This document shows, one piece after another, positions 27,496 through 38,292 of a stretch of DNA of 64,000 bases (the stretch's first letter is position 1; each line of letters starts with the position of its first letter). The DNA lies in the NCBI RefSeq assembly GCF_024171785.1, contig NZ_JAMTCK010000009.1, positions 124,001 to 188,000 on the forward strand, read 5' to 3'. Below the pieces are notes generated by a model, which saw only the letters and a list, made by a program, of their open reading frames with translations, was not told where the DNA came from and ran no database searches. This stretch comes from Goodfellowiella coeruleoviolacea (GTDB taxonomy: Bacteria > Actinomycetota > Actinomycetes > Mycobacteriales > Pseudonocardiaceae). The position numbers and the translations under genes were made by a program.

Positions 27496-30400
27496 GTGCG
27501 CACGAGGGAACTCGCCGGTGACGGTGTGGCCGGTGCCGAGCAGCCGCCGGTGACGGACGGGCGGGCACCGGAGGTGGCGGAGCCGGTGTTCACCGTGCCG
27601 GACCGGTGGCGGCCGCACGTGCACGAGCGGCGCGGCGGGCGGGTGCGGTCCGCCGCGGTGGCCGAGCCCGACGCGGTGGCGGCGGTGCGGGCCGAGCTGG
27701 CCACCTGGATGCCGAAGCTGGAGGCCATCCTCGCCCACCCGGACAGCGACGCGACGCTGGTCGCCGCGGCCCGCGCGCACCTCGCCGGTGCGGTGACACC
27801 GACCGGCGCCGCGGTGCTGGCCGCGCTGCTGGAGTGCGAGACAGCGGAACCCTACGGCCTGATCAGCCCGGACGACTGGAAGGCGGAGCACAGCGTGCAC
27901 CCGGCGCGCGTCCAGCTGGCCGCCGTGCTCCCGAGGGTCGCTGACGCGTGGGTGGTGGAACACGGACTGGTGTTCGCCGCGCGGGCGGCCGTCGAGGCCT
28001 ACCGCGTCGACGTGCACCGCGTGATCCACCAGAAGCCGCCGTACGCGCTGCGCTACGTGCCGCAGACCAGGCACGGCTGGCCCGGCAAGCCGGTCATGCG
28101 CCGGGTGCGGTCCCTGCTGGCGGCGGCGTCGGACGCCGACTACGCGGCGGCGGTGGCCGCCGTCGAAGCCCAGCGCGACGACCCGCGTTCCCGGCTCGCC
28201 GCGGTGTACCTGGTGCCGACCCGGCAGGACTGGGTCGACCAGGTGTGCGACGAGTGCGAGCAGACCGGCATCCAGCCCACGGACTGGCTGGTGACGCACT
28301 CGTTCGGTTCGGCAGCGCAGTTGGAGCGGATGAGCACCTGGATACGCGGCCTCGGCCGACAGCTGCACCTGTCCGAGCGGGAGTACGTCCACACCCTGGC
28401 CGACGGGATCGGTGCTGACCTGGCCCCCTACCTCGCGTCCCTGCTCGACCGGCCGTACCTGGACGGCGACGAACGCGCGCTGGTGCTGGGCACGCTGGTC
28501 GAGTTCCCGACCGCCGAGGCGGTCGACCAGTTGCTGTCCCGGGTGGACGGGAAGGGCGTGCGGCCCGCCCTGCTCGACATGGCCCGCCGGTACCCGCTGC
28601 TCGCGATGCGGCGGTTCGCCGCGCGCGACGGCGCCGGGGCCCTGCTGACCGGCCACCTGAAGCGCCACCCCGAGTTGGCCGACCAGGTCGACCTGCCGGC
28701 CGAGGCGCGCGCGTTCGTCGAGCAGTGGCGCGCGGAGCGCGCGAGCGTCGTGGAAGCGCCGGCCGACGCGCTGCCGGCGGTCCTGGTCAGTCCACCGTGG
28801 ACGGACAAGCGGAAGACCAGCAAACCGTTGGTGGTCAAGGGACTCACGCCGCCGGACTACCAGGCCGTGGAGTGGGAGCCGGGCGAGCAGGCCGAGTGGG
28901 CGGCCAAGACGTTCCCCGCGTTCAGCAGGATCACCGTCTTCGGCGCGGCGATCGAGGCGTTCCAGGCCGGCAAGCTCTCGCCGACCGACCAGGAGGCGCT
29001 GTTCACGGCCGGCCCGGTGGACGAACTCCGCCCGCTGCTGTCCCGGTGGCGGCCCACCCAGTCGTGGTACAGCGGCCTGCTGGGCAAGGCGCTGCTGGGG
29101 CGGTACGGCGTGGCCGCGCTCCCGCACGCCCTGCACCTCAACGAGAAGCCCAGGGAGGAACGCGACGAGCTGATCCTGCCCCTGGTGTCGGTGGACGTGG
29201 CGCGGGTGGTCGCCGAGCGGCTGGCGACGGTGAAGGTGAAGGCGACCCGCGAGGTCTGCCGGGAGTGGCTGCGGCGCCACCCCGGGCACGCCGCCCGGTT
29301 GCTGGTGCCGGACGCGGTGGGCCCGGCGGGTGCGCGGCGCAGGGCGGCCGAGGCCGTGCTGCGGCTGGTCCCCGAGCAGCAGGTGCGGGACGCGGCGCGC
29401 GAGTACGGCCCCGAGGCGGAGCAGGCGATCGACCAGCTGCTCTCGGTGGACCCGCTGACGGTGCTGCCCAGCAGGATCCCGGTGCCCGGTGACTGGGTCG
29501 AGGTGGGCGTGCTGCCCCGGGTGCTGCTGCGCGGCACCAGGCTGGCGCTGCCCGCGCCGGCCGTCGGCCACCTGCTCACCATGCTGGCGATGTGCACCCC
29601 GGAGAGCCGCTACCCCGGGGTGGACGTGGTGCGCGCGGCGTGCGACCCGGCCTCGCTGGCGCGGTTCGCGTGGGAGCTGTTCCAGCTGTGGCAGCAGAAC
29701 GGGATGCCGGCCAAGGACGGCTGGGTGCTGACGGCGCTCGGGCTGCTCGGCGACGACGACGTGGTGCGCGAGCTGGCCCCGCTGATCCGGCAGTGGCCGG
29801 GCGAGGGCCAGCACAAGCGGGCGGTGGCCGGGCTCGACGTGCTGACCGCGATCGGCACCGACGCGGCGCTGGTGGCGCTGAACCGCATCGCGCAGCGGGT
29901 GAAGTTCAAGGCGCTCCAGCAGCGCGCGCAGGAGAAGATCAGCGCCATCGCGGCCGACCGGGGGTTGACCGCCGAGCAGTTGGCCGACCGGCTGGTGCCG
30001 GACTTCGGGCTGGCCGAGGCGGGCACGCTGACCATCGACTACGGACCGCGCCGGTTCACCGTGGGCTTCGACGAGCAGCTCAAGCCGTTCGTGCTGGACC
30101 AGGACGGCAAGCGGCTCAAGGACCTGCCCAAGCCGGGCGCCAAGGACGACCAGGAGCTGGCGCCCGCCGAGCACAAGCGGTTCACCCAGCTGAAGAAGGA
30201 CGTGCGGGGGATCGCCTCCGACCAGGTGGCCCGGCTGGAGCAGGCCATGGTGCGGAGCCGCCGGTGGTCGGCGGCCGAGTTCCACACCCTGCTCGCCGGA
30301 CACCCGCTGCTGCGGCACCTGGTGCGGCGGCTGGTGTGGGTGACCGAGGACGGGCGGTCGTTCCGGGTGGCCGAGGACGGCACCCTGGCGGACGTGCGCG

Positions 30401-30912
30401 ACGACGCGTTCGCGCTGCCCGAGGACGCGCTGGTCGGCGTGGCGCACCCGCTGCACCTGGGCGCGGACCTGGCCGGGTGGACGGAGCTGTTCGCCGACTA
30501 CGTGATCCTCCAGCCGTTCCGGCAGCTGGACCGCCAGGTGCACCGGTTCGACGCGGCCGAGCTGGCCGCCAACCAGCTGGACCGGTTCGCCGACCTCACG
30601 GTGGACGTCGACCGGCTGCTGGGGCTGACCAAGCGGGGGTGGCGGCGCGGCGCGCCCATGGACGCGGGCTTCGAGCCGTGGATCACCCGGCCCGTGCCCG
30701 GCGGCGGCTCGGTCGCGGTGCACCTGGACCCGGGCATCGCCGTGGGCATGGTGCACGAGTACTCGTGGCAGCGGGTCCGCGAGGTCTGGCTGAGCGAGGA
30801 CGAGTACGGCCACTACCCGCGCCGGGGCAACCGCACCTTCGCCGAGCTGGACCCGGTCACCGCGTCGGAGGTGCTGGCCGAGCTGGCCAGCCTGACCAGT
30901 CCGACCAGCTGA
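27496..30912 (+). CDS. DUF4132-domain giant protein
   Basis: A 1138-aa soluble protein. The N-terminal ~850 residues are helical HEAT-like repeats; the C-terminal ~250 (from about FTVGFDEQLKPFVLDQDGKR through RLVWVTEDGRSFRVAEDG to WTELFADYVILQPFRQLDR) is the DUF4132 domain found in MolR-like proteins, often fused to WGR. No WGR domain is present here. GTG 27496 follows GAGGAG. The function of the family is unknown. There are no close operon partners. Codon bias is strongly G+C, so the gene looks native. Confidence 0.85.
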   Translation: MRTRELAGDGVAGAEQPPVTDGRAPEVAEPVFTVPDRWRPHVHERRGGRVRSAAVAEPDAVAAVRAELATWMPKLEAILAHPDSDATLVAAARAHLAGAVTPTGAAVLAALLECETAEPYGLISPDDWKAEHSVHPARVQLAAVLPRVADAWVVEHGLVFAARAAVEAYRVDVHRVIHQKPPYALRYVPQTRHGWPGKPVMRRVRSLLAAASDADYAAAVAAVEAQRDDPRSRLAAVYLVPTRQDWVDQVCDECEQTGIQPTDWLVTHSFGSAAQLERMSTWIRGLGRQLHLSEREYVHTLADGIGADLAPYLASLLDRPYLDGDERALVLGTLVEFPTAEAVDQLLSRVDGKGVRPALLDMARRYPLLAMRRFAARDGAGALLTGHLKRHPELADQVDLPAEARAFVEQWRAERASVVEAPADALPAVLVSPPWTDKRKTSKPLVVKGLTPPDYQAVEWEPGEQAEWAAKTFPAFSRITVFGAAIEAFQAGKLSPTDQEALFTAGPVDELRPLLSRWRPTQSWYSGLLGKALLGRYGVAALPHALHLNEKPREERDELILPLVSVDVARVVAERLATVKVKATREVCREWLRRHPGHAARLLVPDAVGPAGARRRAAEAVLRLVPEQQVRDAAREYGPEAEQAIDQLLSVDPLTVLPSRIPVPGDWVEVGVLPRVLLRGTRLALPAPAVGHLLTMLAMCTPESRYPGVDVVRAACDPASLARFAWELFQLWQQNGMPAKDGWVLTALGLLGDDDVVRELAPLIRQWPGEGQHKRAVAGLDVLTAIGTDAALVALNRIAQRVKFKALQQRAQEKISAIAADRGLTAEQLADRLVPDFGLAEAGTLTIDYGPRRFTVGFDEQLKPFVLDQDGKRLKDLPKPGAKDDQELAPAEHKRFTQLKKDVRGIASDQVARLEQAMVRSRRWSAAEFHTLLAGHPLLRHLVRRLVWVTEDGRSFRVAEDGTLADVRDDAFALPEDALVGVAHPLHLGADLAGWTELFADYVILQPFRQLDRQVHRFDAAELAANQLDRFADLTVDVDRLLGLTKRGWRRGAPMDAGFEPWITRPVPGGGSVAVHLDPGIAVGMVHEYSWQRVREVWLSEDEYGHYPRRGNRTFAELDPVTASEVLAELASLTSPTS

Positions 30913-30954
30913 GCCGGCGGGGTGACCACGGCGCGCCGCCGGCCGGGCCCGTGG

Positions 30955-31401
30955 TCACCCGGGGCGGCCGGGCGACGGGGGTCCCCAGTCGGCCTCCAGG
31001 GCGGTGCGCAGGGCGGTGAGGGTGTCCGCGCCGATGCGGCGGGCCAGTGCGTGTTCCAGTCGCGCCAGGAGCAGCTCGGCCTGCTGGTGGGTGCGCCTGC
31101 CCTCGGCGGTGCGCCGGATCAGCCGCTGCCGGGCGGAGCTGGGGTCGGCGACCTGTTCCAGCAGGCCGAGCCCGATCAGCCCGTGCGCCGCCTGGTGCGC
31201 GGTCTGCCGGGTGACGCCCATGCGGCGGGCGAGTTCGGCCACGGTCGTGCCCTGCTCGTCGAGCACGGCGAACAGTCCCAGCTGGGTCGGGGAGACCGGG
31301 GCCGCCCCCGCTTCGGCCAGGGCCTGGGTCAGCGCGTCCTCGAACCAGCGTCGGGCGTCGCCGAGCAGCTGGGGGAGGCTGCGGGCGCCGGAGGCGTTCA
31401 T
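30955..31401 (-). CDS. MarR regulator of the quercetinase operon
   Basis: A 148-aa MarR protein (VAELARRMGVTRQTAHQAAH; wing ADPSSARQRLIRRT). ATG 31401 follows GAGAGG. It diverges from the cupin dioxygenase gene, and a 7-3-7 palindrome covers the intervening promoter. It probably releases DNA on binding a flavonol, as QdoR-type regulators do; the ligand is inferred. Confidence 0.87.
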   Translation of the reverse strand: MNASGARSLPQLLGDARRWFEDALTQALAEAGAAPVSPTQLGLFAVLDEQGTTVAELARRMGVTRQTAHQAAHGLIGLGLLEQVADPSSARQRLIRRTAEGRRTHQQAELLLARLEHALARRIGADTLTALRTALEADWGPPSPGRPG

Positions 31402-31454
31402 CAGGACCTCTCAGGGGTGAACGGGACCTCGTGATTGTGCCTTCCCGGGTATAT

Positions 31455-31471
31455 TGTCAGGCAGCCTGACA
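31455..31471. promoter_or_regulatory. MarR operator over quercetinase promoter
   Basis: TGTCAGG-CAG-CCTGACA, a perfect 7-3-7 inverted repeat, overlaps a TATATTGT sequence that may be the -10 element, 27 bases before the cupin start. Confidence 0.68.
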
Positions 31472-31497
31472 CACTTGTCCCCGTGAGGTGACCAGCC

Positions 31498-32051
31498 ATG
31501 ACCGTGGAGTTCGCCACCCCCTACCGTCCTGCCTCGCGCATCCCGGCCGAGCCGGGCAAGCCGTACTTCATCGAGAAGGGCGAGGGCGACCGCGCCCACC
31601 TGTTCGGCGACCTGTTCACCATCTACGCCGGCGGCGAGCAGACCGAGCACACCTTCAACTTCTTCACCTGCGAGGGCCCCAAGGGCGAGATCATCCCCGC
31701 GCACCTGCACCCGGACACCTACGAGGTCTTCTACATCACCGACGGCGCGGTGCGGCTGTTCGTCGAGGACACCAGGGGCGAGCAGTACGAGAAGCTGCTG
31801 ACCAGCGGCGACTTCGGGTTCGTGCCGAAGAACTGCCCGCACGCCTACCGCATCGAGCGCCACCACAGCCGCATCGTCGGCGTCGCCGCCGGCCCCGGCG
31901 GCACGTTCGAGCGGTTCTTCGAGAACCTGGGCGCGCCCACCCAGGAGCACGGGCTGCCGCACACGCCGGTGGTGCCCGAGCCGGCCAAGTTCGGCACCGT
32001 GCCGCAGCGCTACGACGTGCGGTTCCTGCCCGACCACCAGTGGCGGATCGG

Positions 32052-32055
<4 letters not shown>
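31498..32055 (+). CDS. queD: Quercetin 2,3-dioxygenase (mono-cupin)
   Basis: A 185-aa cupin that should cleave the flavonol C ring with O2, releasing CO and a depside. Metal ligands are His69, His71, Glu76 (HLHPDTYEVFY) and His115 (CPHAY), the same pattern and almost the same length as the nickel-type QueD of Streptomyces. It is translationally coupled (ATGA) to an alpha/beta hydrolase and controlled by a divergent MarR gene. Cytoplasmic. Confidence 0.9.
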
Positions 32056-33150
<1,095 letters not shown>

Positions 33151-33264
33151 CTACTTGGCGGTTTTCCCGCCCGGCGAAGGCTTGCTGATGTCGGTCACCA
33201 CCGCGGTCTCGTCGCTCGGTCCGCGCGGGTGCATCGGCGGGAAGGCGCATCAGGGCCCTCGGAC

Positions 33265-33291
33265 CGGACACGTCGGATCGGACACGTCGGA
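33265..33291. repeat. Direct repeat before aminotransferase gene
   Basis: CGGACACGTCGGA occurs at 33265 and 33279, a period of 14 bp, 36 bases upstream of the aminotransferase start. It may be a regulator site. The 33151-33327 stretch otherwise holds no gene. Confidence 0.5.
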
Positions 33292-33327
33292 CCCGAAGCA
33301 CTGGAACCCCACGCTGAGAGGCAGGCC

Positions 33328-34248
33328 ATGACCAAGCCCCCGGAATCGGTCCGCACGTTCTGGGACGGTCCCGACCACGGCCGGCACATCCCCTTCGGCA
33401 GCACCAGCGTGCAGCACGGCGCCGCGGTGTTCGAAGGCATCCGCTGCTACGCCACGGCCAGTGGGCCCGCGCTGTTCCGCGCCGACGACCACCTGGTCCG
33501 GCTGCTGAACTCGGCCCGGCTGCTCGGGCTGGGCCACGACTACGAGCTGGCCCGGCTGCGCGCGGCGGTGGTGGACGCGGCCGCCGCCACCGGGCTGCCC
33601 GGCTGTTACGTCCGGCCGGGACTGTTCTGCCCGGACCCGCTGCTCACCATCGACCTGGGCCGGCTGCGGTTCCGGCTCGGCATCGAGATGTGGCCGATGA
33701 GCCCGACGCCGGTGCCGCCCCGACCGGTGCGGCTGACCGTGTCACCGTGGCGGCGGCCCTCGCCGCTGTCGTTCCCGCCGCGCGCCAAGGCCGTGGGCAC
33801 CTACGTGACCTCGGCGGTGGCCAAGACCGCCGCGGTCGCCGCCGGGTTCGACGACGCCGTGCAGCTGGACCCGGACTCGGGCCGGGTCGCCGAGGCCACC
33901 ACCACCAACATCTTCCTGGTCCGCGCCGGTGTCCTGGTCACCCCGTGGCTGACCGACAACCTGCTCGCCGGCATCACCCGCGACTCGGTGCTGGTGCTCG
34001 CGCGCGAGCTGGGCATTCCAGTGCGGGAGGGGCCGGTGGACCTCGCCGAGCTGCGCGCGGCCGACGAGGTGTTCCTGACCGGCACCGCCGGCGAACTCGC
34101 CCCGGTGAGCGTGCTGGACGAGCACGCCTACCCGGCGGCGCGGCCGGTGTTCGACGCGATCGCGGCGGCGTTCCACGCGACCGTGACCGGAGCCCGGCCC
34201 GACCACGCCGACTGGCTGACCCCGGTGCCGGCGGCACCGGCCTCGTAG
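33328..34248 (+). CDS. Class IV (branched-chain-like) PLP aminotransferase
   Basis: A 306-aa fold-type IV enzyme with FWDG near the start, the VFEGIRCY motif, PLP-binding Lys154 (PPRAKAVGTY) and phosphate-binding EATTTNIF and TAGELAPVS segments. It probably transfers an amino group to branched-chain 2-oxoacids, or is a D-amino-acid or ADC-lyase relative. Adjacency to a leuA remnant suggests an old leucine-related locus. Confidence 0.88.
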   Translation: MTKPPESVRTFWDGPDHGRHIPFGSTSVQHGAAVFEGIRCYATASGPALFRADDHLVRLLNSARLLGLGHDYELARLRAAVVDAAAATGLPGCYVRPGLFCPDPLLTIDLGRLRFRLGIEMWPMSPTPVPPRPVRLTVSPWRRPSPLSFPPRAKAVGTYVTSAVAKTAAVAAGFDDAVQLDPDSGRVAEATTTNIFLVRAGVLVTPWLTDNLLAGITRDSVLVLARELGIPVREGPVDLAELRAADEVFLTGTAGELAPVSVLDEHAYPAARPVFDAIAAAFHATVTGARPDHADWLTPVPAAPAS

Positions 34249-34512
34249 CCGCGCGGACAACCGGTGGTTTCGCGGGAAAGACGTCCCTGGACCGGACTGA
34301 ATTCGCCGACCGGTGAGACCCGGCCGGCGTCCACGTTCGTGGCGATGTCCGCGCTGACCAGTCCGGCGCTGCTGGTGGAGATCGAGGTGGACGCGATCCG
34401 CGCCGGCCAACTCTCCGAGATCACCCCTGTCGCGGCGGGCCGAGGATCTGTCCCCTGCCCGCCGCGGCGTTTTTCCGGCGAGTCGGGCGAATTCTTGGAA
34501 ATGGTCGGATAG

Positions 34513-35055
34513 GCGCACCGCATACTTACTCTGGAACCGTCGCTGGTGCCTGGGTTGTTGCAGACGCGTGCGTACATGACTGCCTTGTTTGAATGTGGAG
34601 CGGACTACCTGACGCCTGATGTGCGTATCGACAACTACGTCCGCCTTCGGCTGGACCGACAGAAACGGCTCGCTGGGGCTCGACCGCTCAAACTACACGC
34701 GGTTGTCGATGAGGCGGCTAGCTGTCGAATGGCAGGCGGTCCGCACGTGATGAGGGAGCAGCTGGCGCACCTGCTCGTGATCGGTGCGCAAGAGCACATC
34801 ACCTTGCAGGTGATTCCGTTCGTCGTTGGCCCGTACGGCACGATGTCCGGCGGAATCATGATCATCCGGTACCCAGACCCGGAAGATGCTCCGAATGGGT
34901 ACGTAGAGCATCGTGGCGGCGGTGTCTGGTTGGAGAATGAGAAGGACGTGGAGCTTCTCACCAGCGAGTTCAACGGAGCTGCGGCGTCCGCGCTACCTCC
35001 TGCGGCAACGGCGGAGCTTATCCGTCGACGGATAGAAGAACTAGAGGGCCAATGA
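34513..35055 (+). pseudogene. Truncated XRE-type regulator (DUF5753 domain only)
   Basis: The frame (GTG 34546 is the first start) encodes the DUF5753 domain: EPSLVPGLLQTRAYMT through MREQLAHLLVIGAQEHITLQ to a C-terminal helix RRRIEELEGQ. The N-terminal helix-turn-helix that normally precedes it is absent. A TAG at 34510-34512 separates it from the in-frame GEFLEMVG upstream. The stretch 34249-34512 has no recognisable gene. The downstream DUF397 partner overlaps it (ATGA), so the pair may still be translated. Lower G+C than neighbours. Confidence 0.7.
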
Positions 35056-35252
35056 ACGAGAATCGGTTATGGCGTAAGAGTTCGCGTACCTCTGCGGGGG
35101 CGAACAACTGTGTTGAGCTGGCTGTCGAGTTGTCGGGGATGCTGGTGCGGGACAGCAAGAAGCCGGACGGTGGGACGTTGACCTTCGGTCCGGCTGCCTT
35201 CGGCAGCTTCATGGCCGCCGTGAAGGACGGTCGGCTCGACACCCAGCGCTGA
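35052..35252 (+). CDS. DUF397-domain protein
   Basis: A 66-aa protein that is one DUF397 domain (WRKSSRTSAGANNCVELAV, VRDSKKPDG). DUF397 proteins pair with DUF5753 HTH regulators in streptomycete development, as in the bldB-whiJ type systems. Its ATG lies within the DUF5753 stop. With the regulator truncated, its role here is uncertain. Confidence 0.85.
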   Translation: MNENRLWRKSSRTSAGANNCVELAVELSGMLVRDSKKPDGGTLTFGPAAFGSFMAAVKDGRLDTQR

Positions 35253-35484
35253 GAGCGTGCGCGGGCCCCGGGGTGAGATCACTGGTCCCCAGGGGCGCAA
35301 CCCGCTCGTGGCGCCGGTTGGCCTGGCCGCGTTGATCGTCCGGTCACCAAGAAGGTTCGTACGCCGCGCACGCGGCCACACCGGCTCCGCCAGCCGACAC
35401 GCCCGCGCGATGTGGCAGTGTGCCAGCATTCGAGAGCGCACGAAGATCGCGAAGTCTCACCTGATTACCAGGAGGTCCACCAAG

Positions 35485-35898
35485 GTGTCCGAGGCCGACA
35501 ACAGGGCGTTTCTGCAGGGAGTCTTCGCCGAGACCGCGAAGGGCAACGGGCGGCCCTTCGTCGACGCTCTGGCCGACGACGTCCGCTGGACGATCATCGG
35601 GCAGACCGCGTGGTCACGCACCTACGAGGGGAAGCGTGCCGTACTGGAGGAGCTGCTCCACCCGCTCTCGGAACAGCTTGGCGGACGTAACATCGTCAGC
35701 GCCGAGCGCATCGTGGCCGATGGTGACGTGGTTGTCGTCGAGGGCCGCAACCACAGCGTCACGGCGACAGGGCGTGACTACCCGAACCGTTACTGCTGGG
35801 TTTTCGTCATGCGCGGCGGCAAGATCGCCGAGATCACCGAGTACACCGACACCCAGTTGATCGTCGAGGTCCTCGCTCCGCCTCCGGCCGCACCGTAG
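35485..35898 (+). CDS. SnoaL/NTF2-like protein
   Basis: A 137-aa ketosteroid-isomerase-like fold (FAETAKGNGRPFVDALADDV, then RYCWVFVMRGGKIAEITEYT). GTG 35485 is preceded by AGGAGG. Such stand-alone SnoaL proteins are enzymes or stress-associated proteins of unknown substrate. The 230 bases before it hold no gene. Confidence 0.85.
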   Translation: MSEADNRAFLQGVFAETAKGNGRPFVDALADDVRWTIIGQTAWSRTYEGKRAVLEELLHPLSEQLGGRNIVSAERIVADGDVVVVEGRNHSVTATGRDYPNRYCWVFVMRGGKIAEITEYTDTQLIVEVLAPPPAAP

Positions 35899-36087
35899 AC
35901 ACACCGCCCCAGGTGACAGAAGACCGTGCTCGCGGCCACCGCACGATCCTGGGATGCCCTGAGGAACTCCGATTGATCACGCGGTGGCCGTCGCGATGTG
36001 ACTCCACCCCCAGAAGATCGCGAAGTGCCACTGGAGCACTCGGAGACGATCGTTGCGAACACCCGATACCGGGGAGCGGAGCAACCG

Positions 36088-37359
36088 TCAGTTGGGCGGT
36101 GAACTGTCCCGGTGCCGGGCGTTGATGGCGGCCTGAAGGCGCAGCCAGGTCGGGTCTGTTTCGGTCGCGGTGGTCACGGTTGTCCGGTCGGCCGGCTCCC
36201 AGGTCCGGGTTCCGTCGGTGAGGACGAGGTGTGCCTCGGCGTCGGCGTCGTCGGGGACCTCGGAGGTGGCGTCCAGGAAGGCGGTGACCGCGGCCCGCAT
36301 CGCCTCGGCGTCCACGGCCCGGGCCGGGGTGGCGTCGGCGGGCACGGACAGCAGCACCAGATCGCCGCCGCCGGTGGCGACGACGAGGTCGCCGGTCGGC
36401 GTCGCGCTCAGCGCGGTCACCGGTGAGCCGGCCAGCACGTCGTGTTCGGTCGCCCGCTGGTTGTCGAGATCGACGGCAACCAGCATCCCGGTCGGCGTTC
36501 CGATCCAGAGCACGCCGGGTTGGGCGCCGAACGCGATGTTGTGCCGGGACCAGGCGACCAGCTGCGCACGCCACTCCTCCGGGTACGGGTAGCCGGGGTT
36601 GGGCTCGCCGAGGGTGGTCGCCAGGACGCGGTGCAGCGCGGGGAACTCGAACACCTGCAGTGAGTTCTCGTACGCGTTGCCCCGGATCGCGAGGTGACGG
36701 CCGTCCGCGCTGAAGATCGGTGTCTCGTAGCCGTCGACGTCCAGGATCAGGGCTCGGCGCAGCACCCGCAGCGAGGCGGGCGTGGTCCGGTCATCCACCC
36801 GGGCGAAGATCCCGAATGTCGCGCCCTGGTTGCTGCGCAGCGTGGCCACCAGCCCGCCAGCCGGGTGCGCCGCGACCCCGGTGTCCCACTGCGGGCCGGT
36901 ACCCGCGGTTCCCGAAGCGAGGTCGAGGACGTCGGAGAGTTCCCACGCGTTGGGGGCGTCGGTTGACGACGGCGTCGCCCACAACGCGCGGCCGTCCGGG
37001 CTGAACGCCAGATCGCGGTAGGACGCCGAGGCGGGTAGACCGTCCAGTTCGGACAGCCCGTCCGGCGTCCACCGCACCGCGCCGGCCTCGCCCGCCACCA
37101 CGAGCAGCGGCTGGTCCGGATGCCATGCCAGCGCGGGAATTCGGTGCCGCCGCTCCCAGCTGGCATCCCCGTAGTCCCGCGAGTCGGCGCCAACGGTGCC
37201 GAGTTCGCGCAGTCGCCCTGCCCCGTGGTCCCAGACGTGCACGGCCGGACGTTGCGAGTCCAGCCCGGCGATCAGCGGGAGCCGCGGATGGCACACCAAC
37301 CGCTCGACCGGAGATCCGCTACCGACGCGCACCCGTGCCACGGTGTCAACAACAGTCAC
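36088..37359 (-). CDS. WD40/YVTN-like beta-propeller protein
   Basis: A 423-aa protein of repeated beta-propeller blades (LVCHPRLPLIAGLD, LAWHPDQPLLVVAG, LAFSPDGRALWAT, IFSADGRHLAIRG, LSATPTGDLVVATGG). No signal peptide, so it is probably a cytoplasmic scaffold. GTG start 37359. Appears to be monocistronic, 45 bases downstream of the MTA phosphorylase stop on the same strand. Confidence 0.8.
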   Translation of the reverse strand: MTVVDTVARVRVGSGSPVERLVCHPRLPLIAGLDSQRPAVHVWDHGAGRLRELGTVGADSRDYGDASWERRHRIPALAWHPDQPLLVVAGEAGAVRWTPDGLSELDGLPASASYRDLAFSPDGRALWATPSSTDAPNAWELSDVLDLASGTAGTGPQWDTGVAAHPAGGLVATLRSNQGATFGIFARVDDRTTPASLRVLRRALILDVDGYETPIFSADGRHLAIRGNAYENSLQVFEFPALHRVLATTLGEPNPGYPYPEEWRAQLVAWSRHNIAFGAQPGVLWIGTPTGMLVAVDLDNQRATEHDVLAGSPVTALSATPTGDLVVATGGGDLVLLSVPADATPARAVDAEAMRAAVTAFLDATSEVPDDADAEAHLVLTDGTRTWEPADRTTVTTATETDPTWLRLQAAINARHRDSSPPN

Positions 37360-37404
37360 CCCGACACCGTAGAACCGGGGTCTGACACTCAGCCCCGGTT
37401 CGGC

Positions 37405-38292
37405 TCAGCCCGTTGGCAGGTACTTGCCGAGCAGCAGGGCGTAACGGTCACGGGTGGACTCGGGCAGCTTGGTCAGTGGCGTGATGATCGAGGTGGCCAG
37501 GGCGTTCTGGCAGGCGCAGGCGACGTCGGTGGGCAGGGTGGTGAGCAGCGCGGTGAGGGTGGCCTTGGCGGCTTCGCCGTTGCGGTGCATCACCTCGGCC
37601 ACGGCCTGCGCGGTCACGCTGTCGTGGCCGTCGTGCCAGCAGTCGTAGTCGGTCACCAGGGCCAGGCCGGCGTAGCACAGCTCGGCCTCGCGGGCCAGCC
37701 TGGCCTCGGGCACCGCGGTCATCCCGATGATGTCCAGGCCCCAACTCCGGTACAGCTCGGACTCGGCGCGGGTGGAGAACTGGGGGCCCTCGATGCAGCA
37801 GTAGGTGCCGGCGGTGTGCACCCGGGCGTTGGCGCGGGCGGCGTCGGCGAGCAGGGGGCGCAACCGGTCGCAGTAGGGCGTGGCGAACGGGACGTGCACC
37901 ACCACGTCCTGGTCGAAGAAGCTGTTGCCACGCGCCTGGCTGGTGCGGTCCACGATCTGGTCGGGCACGACGAGGTCGCCAGGGGCGTAGTCCTCGCGCA
38001 GGCTGCCCACCGCGCTGATGCTGAGCACCTGCCGGACCCCCAGGCTCTTGAGTGCGTGGATGTTCGCGCGCGCCGGCAGGTGGGACGGGGAGATGCGGTG
38101 TCCCTCGCCGTGCCGGGGCAGGAAGGCCACCCGCTTCCCGGACAGCGTGCCGAGGACCACCTCGTCGCTCGGCTCGCCGTAGGGGGTGCTCACGCGCACC
38201 CGGCGGACGTCGGTCAGCCCGTCCAGCGCGTACAGCCCGCTGCCGCCGATGATCCCCACCTCGGCCTGGTCGTCGACACCGTGCACGCTCAT
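37405..38292 (-). CDS. mtnP: S-methyl-5'-thioadenosine phosphorylase
   Basis: A 295-aa PNP/MTAP family II enzyme that cleaves MTA with phosphate in methionine salvage. Signature motifs: GIIGGSGLY, PRHGEGH, CIEGPQFSTRAES, GMTAVPEA and TDYDCW. ATG 38292 follows GGAGG. No other methionine-salvage genes are nearby. Confidence 0.93.
   Translation of the reverse strand: MSVHGVDDQAEVGIIGGSGLYALDGLTDVRRVRVSTPYGEPSDEVVLGTLSGKRVAFLPRHGEGHRISPSHLPARANIHALKSLGVRQVLSISAVGSLREDYAPGDLVVPDQIVDRTSQARGNSFFDQDVVVHVPFATPYCDRLRPLLADAARANARVHTAGTYCCIEGPQFSTRAESELYRSWGLDIIGMTAVPEARLAREAELCYAGLALVTDYDCWHDGHDSVTAQAVAEVMHRNGEAAKATLTALLTTLPTDVACACQNALATSIITPLTKLPESTRDRYALLLGKYLPTG

Noticed and set aside
27463-30813. 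Very long open frame antisense to the DUF4132 gene
   Set aside because: It mirrors the third-position G+C bias of the sense gene, has low-complexity His/Arg/Gln content and no family match.
34264-34512. Short plus-strand frame before the DUF5753 domain
   Set aside because: Only its last ~8 codons could belong to the regulator; the rest lacks an HTH, RBS or family, so I treat it as non-coding.
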